Position numbers and translations under genes: made by a program. From positions 31,457-95,456 of the forward strand of contig CANNZV010002511.1 in the NCBI GenBank assembly GCA_947561585.1: DNA of 64,000 nt, read 5' to 3'. Shown here in pieces: positions 13,201 to 25,200 of the stretch. This stretch comes from Caprella mutica (Eukaryota; Arthropoda; Malacostraca; Amphipoda; Caprellidae). The notes beneath the pieces were generated by a model that was not told the origin of the DNA, did not search any database, and saw only the letters and a program-made list of their open reading frames with translations. The stretch's first letter is position 1. Every line of letters begins with the position of its first letter.

Positions 13201-16200
13201 AGGAATCTCAACACATCATTGGTTCTTGCATCAGAAGAGTTTAGAGAAAACCATGGAGAGGGTTTCTCCATCTGCTTTTGAAGAACCTCTTCTTTAGTTA
13301 TTTTGTCATTAAAACCATAAGATTTTGGGATCTCAAATGTACCCTTCTTCCCGGAGAGCCAAGATTTTGAGCCGAGCTCTACCCAATCAAGGAGAGCACA
13401 GGTCTGCTTGAAGTGATAACCAGCTGAGAAGGATCTGACTTTCTCAAAAACATCAGCAATTTTCAGAAGTTTGCAAAGCTCATTTACCTCCAGAGATCTT
13501 CTCTTGAATGCTAACACAGGCAGATCATCAAATGACCCCAGAAAGGCATCATTAGAGCTGATTTTAATTTCATCATCGAAGATTATTTCATTGTAAGATA
13601 CAATAGCATTAGGAGGAACAAAATAGAGTGTGGGCGTAGGCTTCCTCCTGACGAAGGAAATAATCTCTTCAGATAATGGCCACATAGGAATTATGGAAGG
13701 CCATATTTCTCTGACAATATCGAAATCAGGTGATTCTTGCTGATAAGAATCGACAGACGAGTCAGAATCTGAGAAAATATCATGGTCCTGGTTATCACTT
13801 GTGACATGAGGAACTGCCGGGCCCACCAATTTATTGTTTATAGTTTCAAGCATATTACTGATCTTACTCATGGAAGAGTCAAACTCTTGTCTAGAAACAT
13901 AGCCATGACTGTTTCCTCCAGTATCAAGATTCCCCGTCTGTGATATGTGTTGATGTACTTGTACCGAAGTACTCGGTTGATGGTTTAAGTTCTGGAATCC
14001 TGAGTCAGAGTTTTTGTTTTGGACAAAATCTGATACTTGAATACAATCCAAGTCTAGTATCTCCTCTTGAGGTGGAGATAAAACAGAAATTGGATTGTTA
14101 GGAGAACCTTGTTCGGTAGGCAGAGGACTACGAGTTTCAATGAGGTTTTCGACCATGTTATTCGGAGCATTAGATTCTGTGACTGTAGTCTCGTCCAAGT
14201 GCAGACTGGGAAATGAACTACCCAAGGAGAAAGAAATTGGGGAAAGGCTCATATCTTCTTGCGATATAGGAGGAAGGAGTTGGGCCGAAATATTAGATGC
14301 TGCTTCTAGACATTCGGAAGAACCGGTCACAATTGGTTCATTCTGGTTCAACATCGTAACTCTTTCCAGCCAAGGAAAGGAGAACTGAGTCTTGAGTTCG
14401 TAGCTAGCGAAAATGTGGTCTTGCCTTTCTAACCAAGGGGTTTATCCTCCATGCCAGAGTTCTGATTTTCTTTTGTGCGCACATTTCGCCATTCGCAGCT
14501 TGCGAAAATAGTTCTGAACATGATTGACATGATGACGGATTCCAGCTAAAATCAGAATCTATACATTCTGAATGTTTGATGCAATTGTGAGAAATCTTAG
14601 TTTTTGCAGAGATACAGTGCTTACATGATAACTTTATTTTTGCTTTAGGCATTTTTTAATATAAATATATAATTTCTCAGATTCTATTTTCTAGAATAAA
14701 AATGTTAGCTTTGTAAACAAGCATGTACAATTGGAAAGTCCTCAGAGATACTGGGGCGTTACTACTGTTAGCTTAGCAGTTTGGGTACGGAAAATTAAAA
14801 ATAGAAATAAAACTTCTAATTTCTAAAATATTCTAAAAAGAAAAATAATATAAATAAAAGGATAAGAATTTAATTCTTGTAAGATAATCGTACGCATTTC
14901 AGATATTAAAATAATAAAGATTTTACAACAGAATAGTTAAGTCCAAATAGCGACATGAATTATTATGCAATGTAAACAACTGCCTCCAGATCCCTGAGCA
15001 AATTACTCCAATATTAGGTAATCAATTTACCAAGTTGGAGAATCAAATTACAGAAATTTTGTTGAGTGGCACTGAATTCAGAATTTAAAGGATGCGTTAG
15101 AGCAGAAACTATATGATATTGGTTTCCAAGTCACGACTGATTTCCTATCAAATATATTTTTGAATGAAGAGAAAACATTTGGGAACTTTGTTTAGCTTCC
15201 GCGAAACGATCTCATTTTCCAGAATTTCTGCTTATTGGAAGCGTTAGGCATGTTTATCAGCCAACGACTAATTCCATATTCTGCAATTTTTAATTCAAGA
15301 ATTGAAAGGAAGTGTTAGACTAACTACCAATAGTTTTACTAACGACTGATTCCTTATTTTGATTTTTTTTTTTTATTTAAATTCAAAGGAAATTTTCCTT
15401 AGCTTTCAATTTTACTTCAAGAATTAAATGGACACGTTAGGTTAATTATTTCTAGTTTATACTAACGACTGATTCCTTACTTTGCAAATTTAAATTAAAG
15501 TTTTTAAAAGGAAGCGTTAGGTTAACTATTTCTAGTTTATACTAACGACTGATTCCTTAATTTGCAAATTTTATTTAAAGTTTTTAAAAGGAAGCGTTAG
15601 GTAAACTATTTCTAGTTTCTACTAACGACTGATTCCTTAATTTGCAAATTTTATTTAAAGTTTTTAAAAGGAAGCGTTAGGTAAACTATTTCTAGTTTCT
15701 ACTAACGACTGATTCCTTAATTTGAAAATTTGATTTAAAGTTTTTAAAAGGAAGCGTTAGGTAAACTATTTCTAGTTTCTACTAACGACTGATTCCTTAA
15801 TTTGCAAATTTTATTTAAAGTTTTTAAAAGGAAGCGTTAGGTTAACTATTTCTAGTTTCTACTAACGACTGATTCCTTAATTTGCAAATTTGATTTAAAG
15901 TTTTTAAAAGGAAGCGTTAGGTAAACTATTTCTAGTTTCTACTAACGACTGATTCCTTAATTTGAAAATTTTATTTAAAGTTTTTAAAATGAAGCGTTAG
16001 GTAAACTATTTCTAGTTTCTACTAACGACTGATTTCTTAATTTGCAAATTATTCTCAAAAAAAAATAATTAACTTCAACAGAAGTATGTACTATATATAT
16101 TTTCACATTATAGACCGGTAGAGAGCCGGCATCGACAACCTTCACACACGAGGGCAATTAATGAACTGATTAGAAACACATGTGGCAGCCTGTTTATGCA

Positions 16201-19200
16201 GCGGATATTCGGTGGGAAGTGAAAGAAAAAGTTCATCAGTCAGAAGGATAGTATGGAATACCTTTCTCTTATAATAATTTTGATACTTTATTCGTAATTA
16301 ATTGCCCTGACGCCGACAATCTTCACAAATTAGAACTAAAGAGTGGTAATAGCAAACTGGCATTAAAATTACAATAAAGTTATCTCATATGACAAAAATT
16401 GAGTAACGATTCTCGTTAGCACAACAGCTGATGTTAACTTACACATTATTCTTCAAAATACTTTAGGTATCTGATCATTTTGCTCAATAATTTTCTCATC
16501 TATGGACATTTAACTGATGTAAGAAGATTAATTGATGAATATTTAGGCAACAGATGCAATGTTAATGACTTAAATAAGCGTTTGGTGGAGCACGGGATAC
16601 ATGCGTGCACCCTCTCTCGTTTCTCAAACGTCACTGGCCGTGTGCGAATGCTCCCTGAACTGTCAGTCTGTTGCTAGGGTGACGTCATATGTGTGCTGTG
16701 ACGTCACCACACGACACAGCGGAACAACAACAAGACGCCAAGGAAGCTGTTTTGACTGAAGCGAAGAGAGACAAGGAAGCTCACTTGACTAATTGATAAC
16801 AACAAGGTGTTAACACGATGGTTCCGCTTATACGTTGTTGGTTTAGCGGTTACACCGCTTCCTTAAGGCCCGTTTACACGAGGGGCAACAGTCGGGGCGA
16901 GCAGGCGCCTGTCACGCGCCTGCTGCAGCGCTTGACGCCCGTAGTTGTTCACACTGGTTTTTAAACACAGTCAACACACGCACCTCCCTCGCGATTCAGT
17001 TTGCTCTCAGACACCAGTGAGGATGGATGCGAGCGAAGAGGATCTCTGGGCAATTGTATTGGGGTGTGCATTAAGAAGAAAACGAAAAGCAGGCGTCGTA
17101 GAATTTGGGTGAATGCAGAGGGAGCAGTATCATGGCAGAGAGATATGGCTTGGATTGTAACTTTTTCATTATTAATATTACTAGCAACATTTCCTTTATC
17201 TATAAAAATAAAACTCACTGTCCATTTGTTTGATTATCCGCAATACGAATAGGATAGCAGTATATAATACATAACATAACACACATACATATAACATAAC
17301 ACACTTGATTGTTTTCAGTTATTTTATGTAAAACATATAATGTGATTAATTTGACACACTTTGTAAGTGACTCATAGATATAATTTATGGTATAGAAAAA
17401 GACCCAATTTTTTGATTAAAAACAATAATTCTGAAAAATTCAATGACTTATTATGCACTTAATGCTTAATTTATAAATCCAATTACTCAAAAATTCGGGC
17501 AATTTTACTAATATACATTTATACCACTGAAGTCTTTGAATATTGACACGCAGCGTGTGTACAGACAACCTCTCTTATTGAAGGGCCGTCACCCACTGAG
17601 TGAAGCACCTGTGAGGCGCCTGTCCAATCGCTACCTCGTCGATCGCTCCGTTGCCCCTGAGAAGCGCACGTACTTGCCTCACAGTGGGGCGAGCAGGCGC
17701 CTGTCAAGCGCTTCACGCCCCTCGTGTAAACGGGCCTTTAGTACTATAACTTCCTTGGTCTACACTCACCAGTCTCTGAATGGTCTATATCTACACACAC
17801 CGGTCTCTGCATGGTCAATATCTACACTCACCAGTCTCTGCATGGTCAATATCTACACTAACCAGTCTTTCCATGGTCAATATCTTCACTCACCATTCTT
17901 TCCATGGTCAATATCTTCACTCACCATTCTTTCCATGGTCAATATCTTCACTCACCAGTCTTTCCATGGTCAATATCTTCACTCACCAGTCTTTCCATGG
18001 TCAATATCTTCACTCACCAGTCTTTCCATGGTCAATATCTTCACTCACCAGTCTTTCCATGGTCAATATCTTCACTCACCAGTCTTTCCATGGTCAATAT
18101 CTTCACTCACCAGTATTTCCATGGTCAATATCTTCACTCACCAGTCTTTCCATGGTCAATATCTTCACTCACCAGTCTCAGCTAGTTCCGATGCTCTGCG
18201 TATGATATCTAAAGCTCTCCTCGCGTCACCAGACACGGCAGCGACTTTCCTCGACACCAACTGAATGGCATCGCACTCAAAGTTATCAATGCCAGTCAGT
18301 CTACTCAGTACAATTTCCTGAACAAGTGGAGAAGGAAAAATGTTAATATTTAGCAATTGTTACGAAACATAAGTAGGTGAAATTGAGAAAAGAGAGGCCA
18401 GTTAAAATATATGAAAATAACGCTATAGCAATTTGATGAGTAGTAACTAACTATATAATATATATTTGTGGCGAGATACTAAAACTATAAAATTGAATGT
18501 TTGAAATTATAGAATGTTTAAATTCCATGGTTAAGTAGCTAATATAGCTATTAACATCATTACCGTAAACTAATAAATAATAACAAGTTTATAATGAAGC
18601 TGTAATTTAATAGTAAGTTGAGGCATGGAACTTGGGCACCACACAGAATACTTCACATCAATTTCATAAAAATTTGCTTGTTCACCAATATTACACATTT
18701 TGCATTTGGTATAAAGAGAGTGAGTGAGAAATTATTCACCATTAGTTGGTGGTGAGTGTATGGGTGGAAGGTGAGTCTGGTGAGTCCCAGTCTGGATGAT
18801 ACCCTAGCCATCATGACTCTCTCGGGCAGGTCCATAGTGTTAGCTATAGCCACTACTATCAGCTGAGAGCTGGGGAGACCTGGCCACTCGAACAGATTGT
18901 ACAGCACGTCCTGAAAATGGAAACTCTTTAGTGGGGGAATAGAAACTCTTTAGTGGGGGAATAAAAACTCTTTAGTGGGGGAATAAAAACTCTTTAGTGG
19001 GGGAATAAAAACTCTTTAGTGGGGGAATAAAAACTCTTTAGTGGGGGAATAAAAACTCTTTAGTGGGGGAATAAAAACTCTTTAGTGGGGGAATAAAAAC
19101 TCTTTAGTGGGGGAATAAAAACTCTTTAGTGGGGGAATAAAAACTCTTTAGTGGGGGAATAAAAACTCTTTAGTGGGGGAATAAAAACTCTTTAGTGGGG

Positions 19201-22200
19201 GAATAAAAACTCTTTAGTGGGGGAATAGAAACTCTTTAGTGGGGGAATAGAAACTCTTTAGTGGGGGAATAGAAACTCTTTAGTGGGGGAATAGAAACTC
19301 TTTAGTGGGGGAATAGAAACTCTTTAGTGGGGAAATAGAAACTCTTTAGTGGGGGAATAGAAACTCTTTAGTGGGGGAATAGAAACTCTTTAGTGGGGGA
19401 ATAGAAACTCTTTAGTGGGGGAATAGAAACTCTTTAGTGGGGGAATAGAAACTCTTTAGTGGGGGAATAGAAACTCTTTAGTGGGGGAATAGAAACTCTT
19501 TAGTGGGGGAATAGAAACTCTTTAGTGGGGGAATAGAAACTCTTTAGTGGGGGAATAGAAACTCTTTAGTGGGGGAATAGAAACTCTTTAGTGGGGGAAT
19601 AGAAACTCTTTAGTGGGGGAATAGAAACTCTTTAGTGGGGGAATAGAAACTCTTTAGTGGGGGAATAGAAACTCTTTAGTGGGGGAATAGAAACTCTTTA
19701 GTGGGGGAATAGAAACTCTTTAGTGGGGGAATAGAAACTCTTTAGTGGGGGAATAGAAACTCTTTAGTGGGGAAATAAAAACTCTTTAGTGGGGAAATAA
19801 AAACTCTTTAGTGGGGAAATAAAAACTCTTTAGTGGGGAAATAAAAACTCTTTAGTGGGGAAATAAAAACTCTTTAGTGGGGAAATAAAAACTCTTTAGT
19901 GGGGAAATAAAAACTCTTTAGTGGGGAAATAAAAACTCTTTAGTGGGAAAATAAAAACTCTTTAGTGGGAAAATAGAAACTCTTTAGTGGGAAAATAGAA
20001 ACTCTTTAGTGGGAAAATAGAAACTCTTTAGTGGGAAAATAGAAACTCTTTAGTGGGAAAATAAAAACTCTTTAGTGGGAAAATAGAAACTCTTTAGTGG
20101 GGAAATAAAAACTCTTTAGTGGGGAAATAAAAACTCTTTAGTGGGGAAATAAAAACTCTTTAGTGGGGAAATAAAAACTCTTTAGTGGGGAAATAAAAAC
20201 TCTTTAGTGGGGAAATAGAAACTCTTTAGTGGGAAAATAAAAACTCTTTAGTGGGGAAATAAAAACTCTTTAGTGGGGAAATAAAAACTCTTTAGTGGGG
20301 AAATAAAAACTCTTTAGTGGGGAAATAAAAACTCTTTAGTGGGAAAATAGAAACTCTTTAGTGGGAAAATAGAAACTCTTTAGTGGGAAAATAGAAACTC
20401 TTTAGTGGGAAAATAGAAACTCTTTAGTGGGAAAATAGAAACTATTTAGTGGGAAAATAGAAACTCTTTAGTGGGAAAATAGAAACTCTTTAGTGGGGAA
20501 TAGAAACTCTTTAGTGGGGAATAGAAACTCTTTAGTGGGGAATAGAAACTCTTTAGTGGGGAATAGAAACTCTTTAGTGGGGGATTAGAAACTCTTTAGT
20601 GGGGGAATAGAAACTCTTTAGTGGGGGAATAGAAACTCTTTAGTGGGAAAATAGAAACTCTTTAGTGGGGGAATAGAAACTCTTTAGTGGGAAAATAGAA
20701 ACTCTTTAGTGGGGAATAGAAACTCTTTAGTGGGGAATAGAAACTCTTTAGTGGGGAATAGAAACTCTTTAGTGGGGAATAGAAACTCTTTAGTGGGGAA
20801 TAGAAACTCTTTAGTGGGGGATTAGAAACTCTTTAGTGGGGGAATAGAAACTCTTTAGTGGGGGAATAGAAACTCTTTAGTGGGGGAATAGAAACTCTTT
20901 AGTGGGGGAATAGAAACTCTTTAGTGGGGGAATAGAAACTCTTTAGTGGGGGAATAGAAACTCTTTAGTGGGGGAATAGAAACTCTTTAGTGGGGGAATA
21001 GAAACTCTTTACTGGGGGAATAGAAACTCTTCAGTGGGGGAATAGAAACTCTTTAGTGGGGGAATAGAAACTCTTTAGTGGGGGAATAGAAACTCTTTAG
21101 TGGGGGAATAGAAACTCTTTAGTGGGGGAATAGAAACTCTTTAGTGGGGGAATAGAAACTCTTTAGTGGGGGAATAGAAACTCTTTAGTGGGGGAATAGA
21201 AACTCTTTAGTGGGGGAATAGAAACTCTTTAGTGGGGGAATAGAAACTCTTTAGTGGGGGAATAGAAACTCTTTAGTGGGGGAATAGAAACTCTTTAGTG
21301 GGGGAATAGAAACTCTTTAGTGGGGGAATAGAAACTCTTTAGTGGGGGAATAGAAACTCTTTAGTGGGGGAATAGAAACTCTTTAGTGGGGGAATAGAAA
21401 CTCTTTAGTGGGGGAATAGAAACTCTTTAGTGGGGGAATAGAAACTCTTTACTGGGGGAATAGAAACTCTTTACTGGGGGAATAGAAACTCTTTAGTGGG
21501 GGAATAGAAACTCTTTAGTGGGGAATAGAAACTCTTTAGTGGGGAAATAAAAACTCTTTAGTGGGGAAATAAAAACTCTTTAGTGGGGAAATAGAAACTC
21601 TTTAGTGGGGAAATAGAAACTCTTTAGTGGGGAAAATAGAAACTCTTTAGTGGGGAAAATAGAAACTCTTTAGTGGGGAAAATAGAAACTCTTTAGTGGG
21701 GAATAGAAACTCTTTAGTGGGGAAATAGAAACTCTTTAGTGGGGAAATAAAAACTCTTTAGTGGGGAAATAAAAACTCTTTAGTGGGGAAATAAAAACTC
21801 TTTAGTGGGGAAATAAAAACTCTTTAGTGGGGAAATAAAAACTCTTTAGTGGGGAAATAGAAACTCTTTAGTGGCTCTTTAGTGGGGAAATAGAAACTCT
21901 TTAGTGGGAAAATAGAAACTCTTTAGTGGGAAAATAGAAACTCTTTAGTGGGAAAATAGAAACTCTTTAGTGGGAAAATAGAAACTCTTTAGTGGTAAAA
22001 TAGAAACTCTTTGGTGGGAAAATAGAAACTCTTTAGTGGGAAAATAGAAACTCTTTAGTGGGAAAATAGAAACTCTTTAGTGGGAAAATAGAAACTCTTT
22101 AGTGGGAAAATAGAAACTCTTTAGTGGGGGAATAGAAACTCTTTAGTGGGGGAATAGAAACTCTTTAGTGGGGGAATAGAAACTCTTTGGTGGGAAAATA

Positions 22201-25200
22201 GAAACTCTTTGGTGGGAAAATAGAAACTCTTTAGTGGGGGAATAGAAACTCTTTAGTCACAGGTTAGATGAGGGATGATAACAGTAGCAATATATTTACG
22301 TAGCTACAGTCAAAAACGGTGATGATTCTTACAGTTTCCTAATTTCACATTTCCAAAAAGAAACTTTACTTTACTAGGACAACAAAATATTTCAAAATTA
22401 ATAAAAAAAATCAACTTCTCTGATAGTAAATGTTTCATTGCCACTAACATCGTCATTAACAATCAACTAGACACTTTACTTGTTTACGTGTCCACAGCAG
22501 GTCGAGTTCATCCACTAGCAGCACTGTAGGGGCTCTCCTGGGCCCGGGTTTCCTAAATCGTTTCTCCAATAGAGTGCAGGCATGGTCAGCTGTGATATTT
22601 CTGTTACCAGTTAGTGATGACCAAACTTCTACCCAAATCTGAAAAAGGAGAACTAAGAAATATTTGCACTAAACATAGCAAAATATAGGGCAAGCTACAA
22701 ATTATTGGTCTGTTTCACATCTTCGGTCATAAAAGAAAAAAAGATATGGTTGATGATTGTTATTTTTTTTATTGGTATCCATGATACGTGCAGGTAGCAA
22801 CAATGGATACCAAGAAAAATAAAACTATTCATATTATTATATATATATAGTTTTTTGTTAGATGACCGAAGATGTGCAACTGACCGACAATTCGTAATTT
22901 ACTCTAGTTAAAATACTTCTTGTATGTACGACACCACTAAGGTGACTGTTCTGTACTTGGTTTCATTAGAACTGACCTGCCTAGGTCGTTAGTCACCTGC
23001 CTAGGTCGTTAGTCACCTGCCTAGGTCGTTAGTCACCTGCCTAGGTCGTTAGTCACCTGCCTAGGTCGTTAGTCACCTGCCTAGGTCGTTAGTCACCTGC
23101 CTAGGTCGTTAGTCACCTGCCTAGGTCGTTAGTCACCTGCCTAGGTCGTTAGTCACCTGCCTAGGTCGTTAGTCACCTGCCTAGGTCGTTAGTCACCTGC
23201 CTAGGTCGTTAGTCACCTGCCTAGGTCGTTAGTCACCTGCCTAGGTCGTTAGTCACCTGCCTAGGTCGTTAGTCACCTGCCTAGGTCGTTAGTCACCTGC
23301 CTAGGTCGTTAGTCACCTGCCTAGGTCGTTAGTCACCTGCCTAGGTCGTTAGTCACCTGCCTAGGTCGTTAGTCACCTGTCTAGGTTGTTAGTCACCTGT
23401 CTAGGTTGTTAGTCACCTGTCTAGGTTGTTAGTCACCTGCATAGGTTGTTAGTCACCTGCATAGGTTGTTAGTCACCTGCATAGGTTGTTAGTCACCTGC
23501 ATAGGTTGTTAGTCACCTGCATAGGTTGTTAGTCACCTGCATAGGTTGTTAGTCACCTGCATAGGTTGTTAGTCACCTGCATAGGTTGTTAGTCACCTGC
23601 ATAGGTTGTTAGTCACCTGCATAGGTTATTAGTCACCTGTCTAGGTTATTAGTCACCTGTCTAGGTTATTAGTCACCTGTCTAGGTTGTTAGTCACCTGT
23701 CTAGGTTGTTAGTCACCTGCATAGGTTGTTAATCACCTGTCTAGGTTGTTAGTCACCTGTCTAGGTTGTTAGTCACCTGTCTAGGTTGTTAGTCACCTGT
23801 CTAGGTTGTTAGTCACCTGTCTAGGTGTTTAGTCACCTGCCTAGTTCGTTAGTCACCTGCCTAGTTCGTTAGTCACCTGCCTAGGTCGTTAGTCACCTGC
23901 CTAGGTTGTTAGTCACCTGTCTAGGTTGTGCCAGTCTCAGTGCATTGACTTCAATGAAGGTGAAGTGGGGCAAGTCTCCCTCTTCCTCACAGTTCCTCAG
24001 CATCCTCACCACCTCCTTCACAGTGGCTGTCTTACCAGTGCCAGGCACTCCACTGATGTAAATACACCCACCTGTACCGTCCAACAGACGGGAGTGTACA
24101 AATTCAAATAGCTCAGCACACTGCTCCTCTCTGAAATGAGATGGTGTGTAGTTAGTAGCTACACACAGAGGTGTGTAGAGAGTATTGGTGTGTAATTAGT
24201 ACACAGAGAGTGGTGTAGAGAGAATGTAACATGAGCAAACTTTGTTAAAATAACCATAAAAATCAATTAGCTACCATATATCAAAGTTCACCCAATCTTT
24301 TATCATATTTCTAAATAGGGTAAGAATGGCATTATACAGGGTTGTTGTTGTTGACCCCGCTCCACCACTAACACAGTGATGGAGACCTCACATCGAGAGA
24401 CGGCGAAGCCGCCCGCCAAGGCTGCTGCACCAAACCTAATGGCGGGAAACCCCACTCCTCCCAGCCGGAAGTGCAGAGTTTCAGCCAGGACCAGGTGACG
24501 AACATGTGCACTGGGTCGGCAGTATGTGTGTGTAGTGTGTGTTAGTGTTATGCGTGTTGGTGAAGTGTGTGTGGTATGCTGTTTTTGTTGAGTACAATGT
24601 TGTATATGGTTGTGAGGTATATTATGGCGTGTGTACCTAGATGTTTCAAGTGTTTTATGTTAATTTTGTCAGGGCCTGTAGAGTTGTTGTTTTTGGAGCC
24701 TTTGATGGATTCTATTACCTGTGTTTCTGTGATGGTGATGGGTGTGCTTGTGAGGTGTTTTGTGTGCTTGTCTATTTGTCTGTTTGCGCTGTGTTTTTTG
24801 TGAGTTATGTTGTCTGTGAATTGTTTGTTGAATTGTTCTGCTTTTTGTTTGTTGTTTGTGGCTGTAATGTCTTTGAATTGAATTGTGTTGTTTGGTGCCT
24901 ATTGTGGTTTTGTTTGTGAGCCCTCCTATGGTTTTCCAGAGAATGTGAGTGTTTGTTTTGTGATCCCACTGATCGTCAAGATGAGACCCATAGTTGTTCT
25001 TTGTATTTTTGTGTCAATGTTGTCGTTAAGTGCTTTTAGTGAGTGATCAGTGGGATTATGTGTTCGTATGTCGTTTCTCTGTGTTATGTCATCTCTAATG
25101 TCTTGTGGTAGTAGTTTGTGTTTGTAATGTATTTTGCCCTTGGGTATGTTTCTTTAGTCTGTGCTAAGTATGGCGTTGGTGAGTATTTTGTTTGCTGTGT

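Larger units (their letters stand above)
10185..16398 (-). mobile_element. DIRS-like tyrosine-recombinase retrotransposon, about 6.2 kb
   Basis: The - strand carries a gag-like ORF, an RT with YLDD and a tyrosine recombinase, the DIRS-order gene set. The edges come from comparison with the intact host element at 47434: flanking GAGTAAGT (left) and TTGAGTAACG (right) are contiguous there. There is no target-site duplication beyond a base or so, as expected for recombinase-mediated insertion. Inverted repeats: 10230-10460 and 10575-10625 pair with 16150-16398, and 10185-10260 pairs with 10507-10580 (like the internal complementary region of DIRS). The RNase H region is missing between RT and recombinase, so this copy is probably defective. 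Confidence 0.88.
10070..17757. mobile_element. 0.6-kb element with 8-bp TSD, split by two later insertions
   Basis: The pieces 10070-10184, 16399-16865 and 17741-17757 add up to 599 bp. Joined, they match the uninterrupted 595-bp copy at 47434-48028 along their length. GTCTACAC, part of the 31-bp satellite unit, flanks it at 10062-10069 and 17758-17765. So it inserted into the satellite and was later hit by a DIRS-like element and a Harbinger element. It starts CAGGCAGCTAACATAGCCC. The TSD length suggests hAT, but the terminal inverted repeats are weak. Confidence 0.85.

Noticed and set aside
16480..16677. 65-codon frame within the 0.6-kb element
   Set aside because: The other copy at 47434-48028 has indels that break it, so it is not conserved.
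17536..18264. 242-codon + strand frame
   Set aside because: Runs from the Harbinger element end through the 31-bp satellite and over ORC1 exon 14 on the opposite strand; a chimera of repeats.
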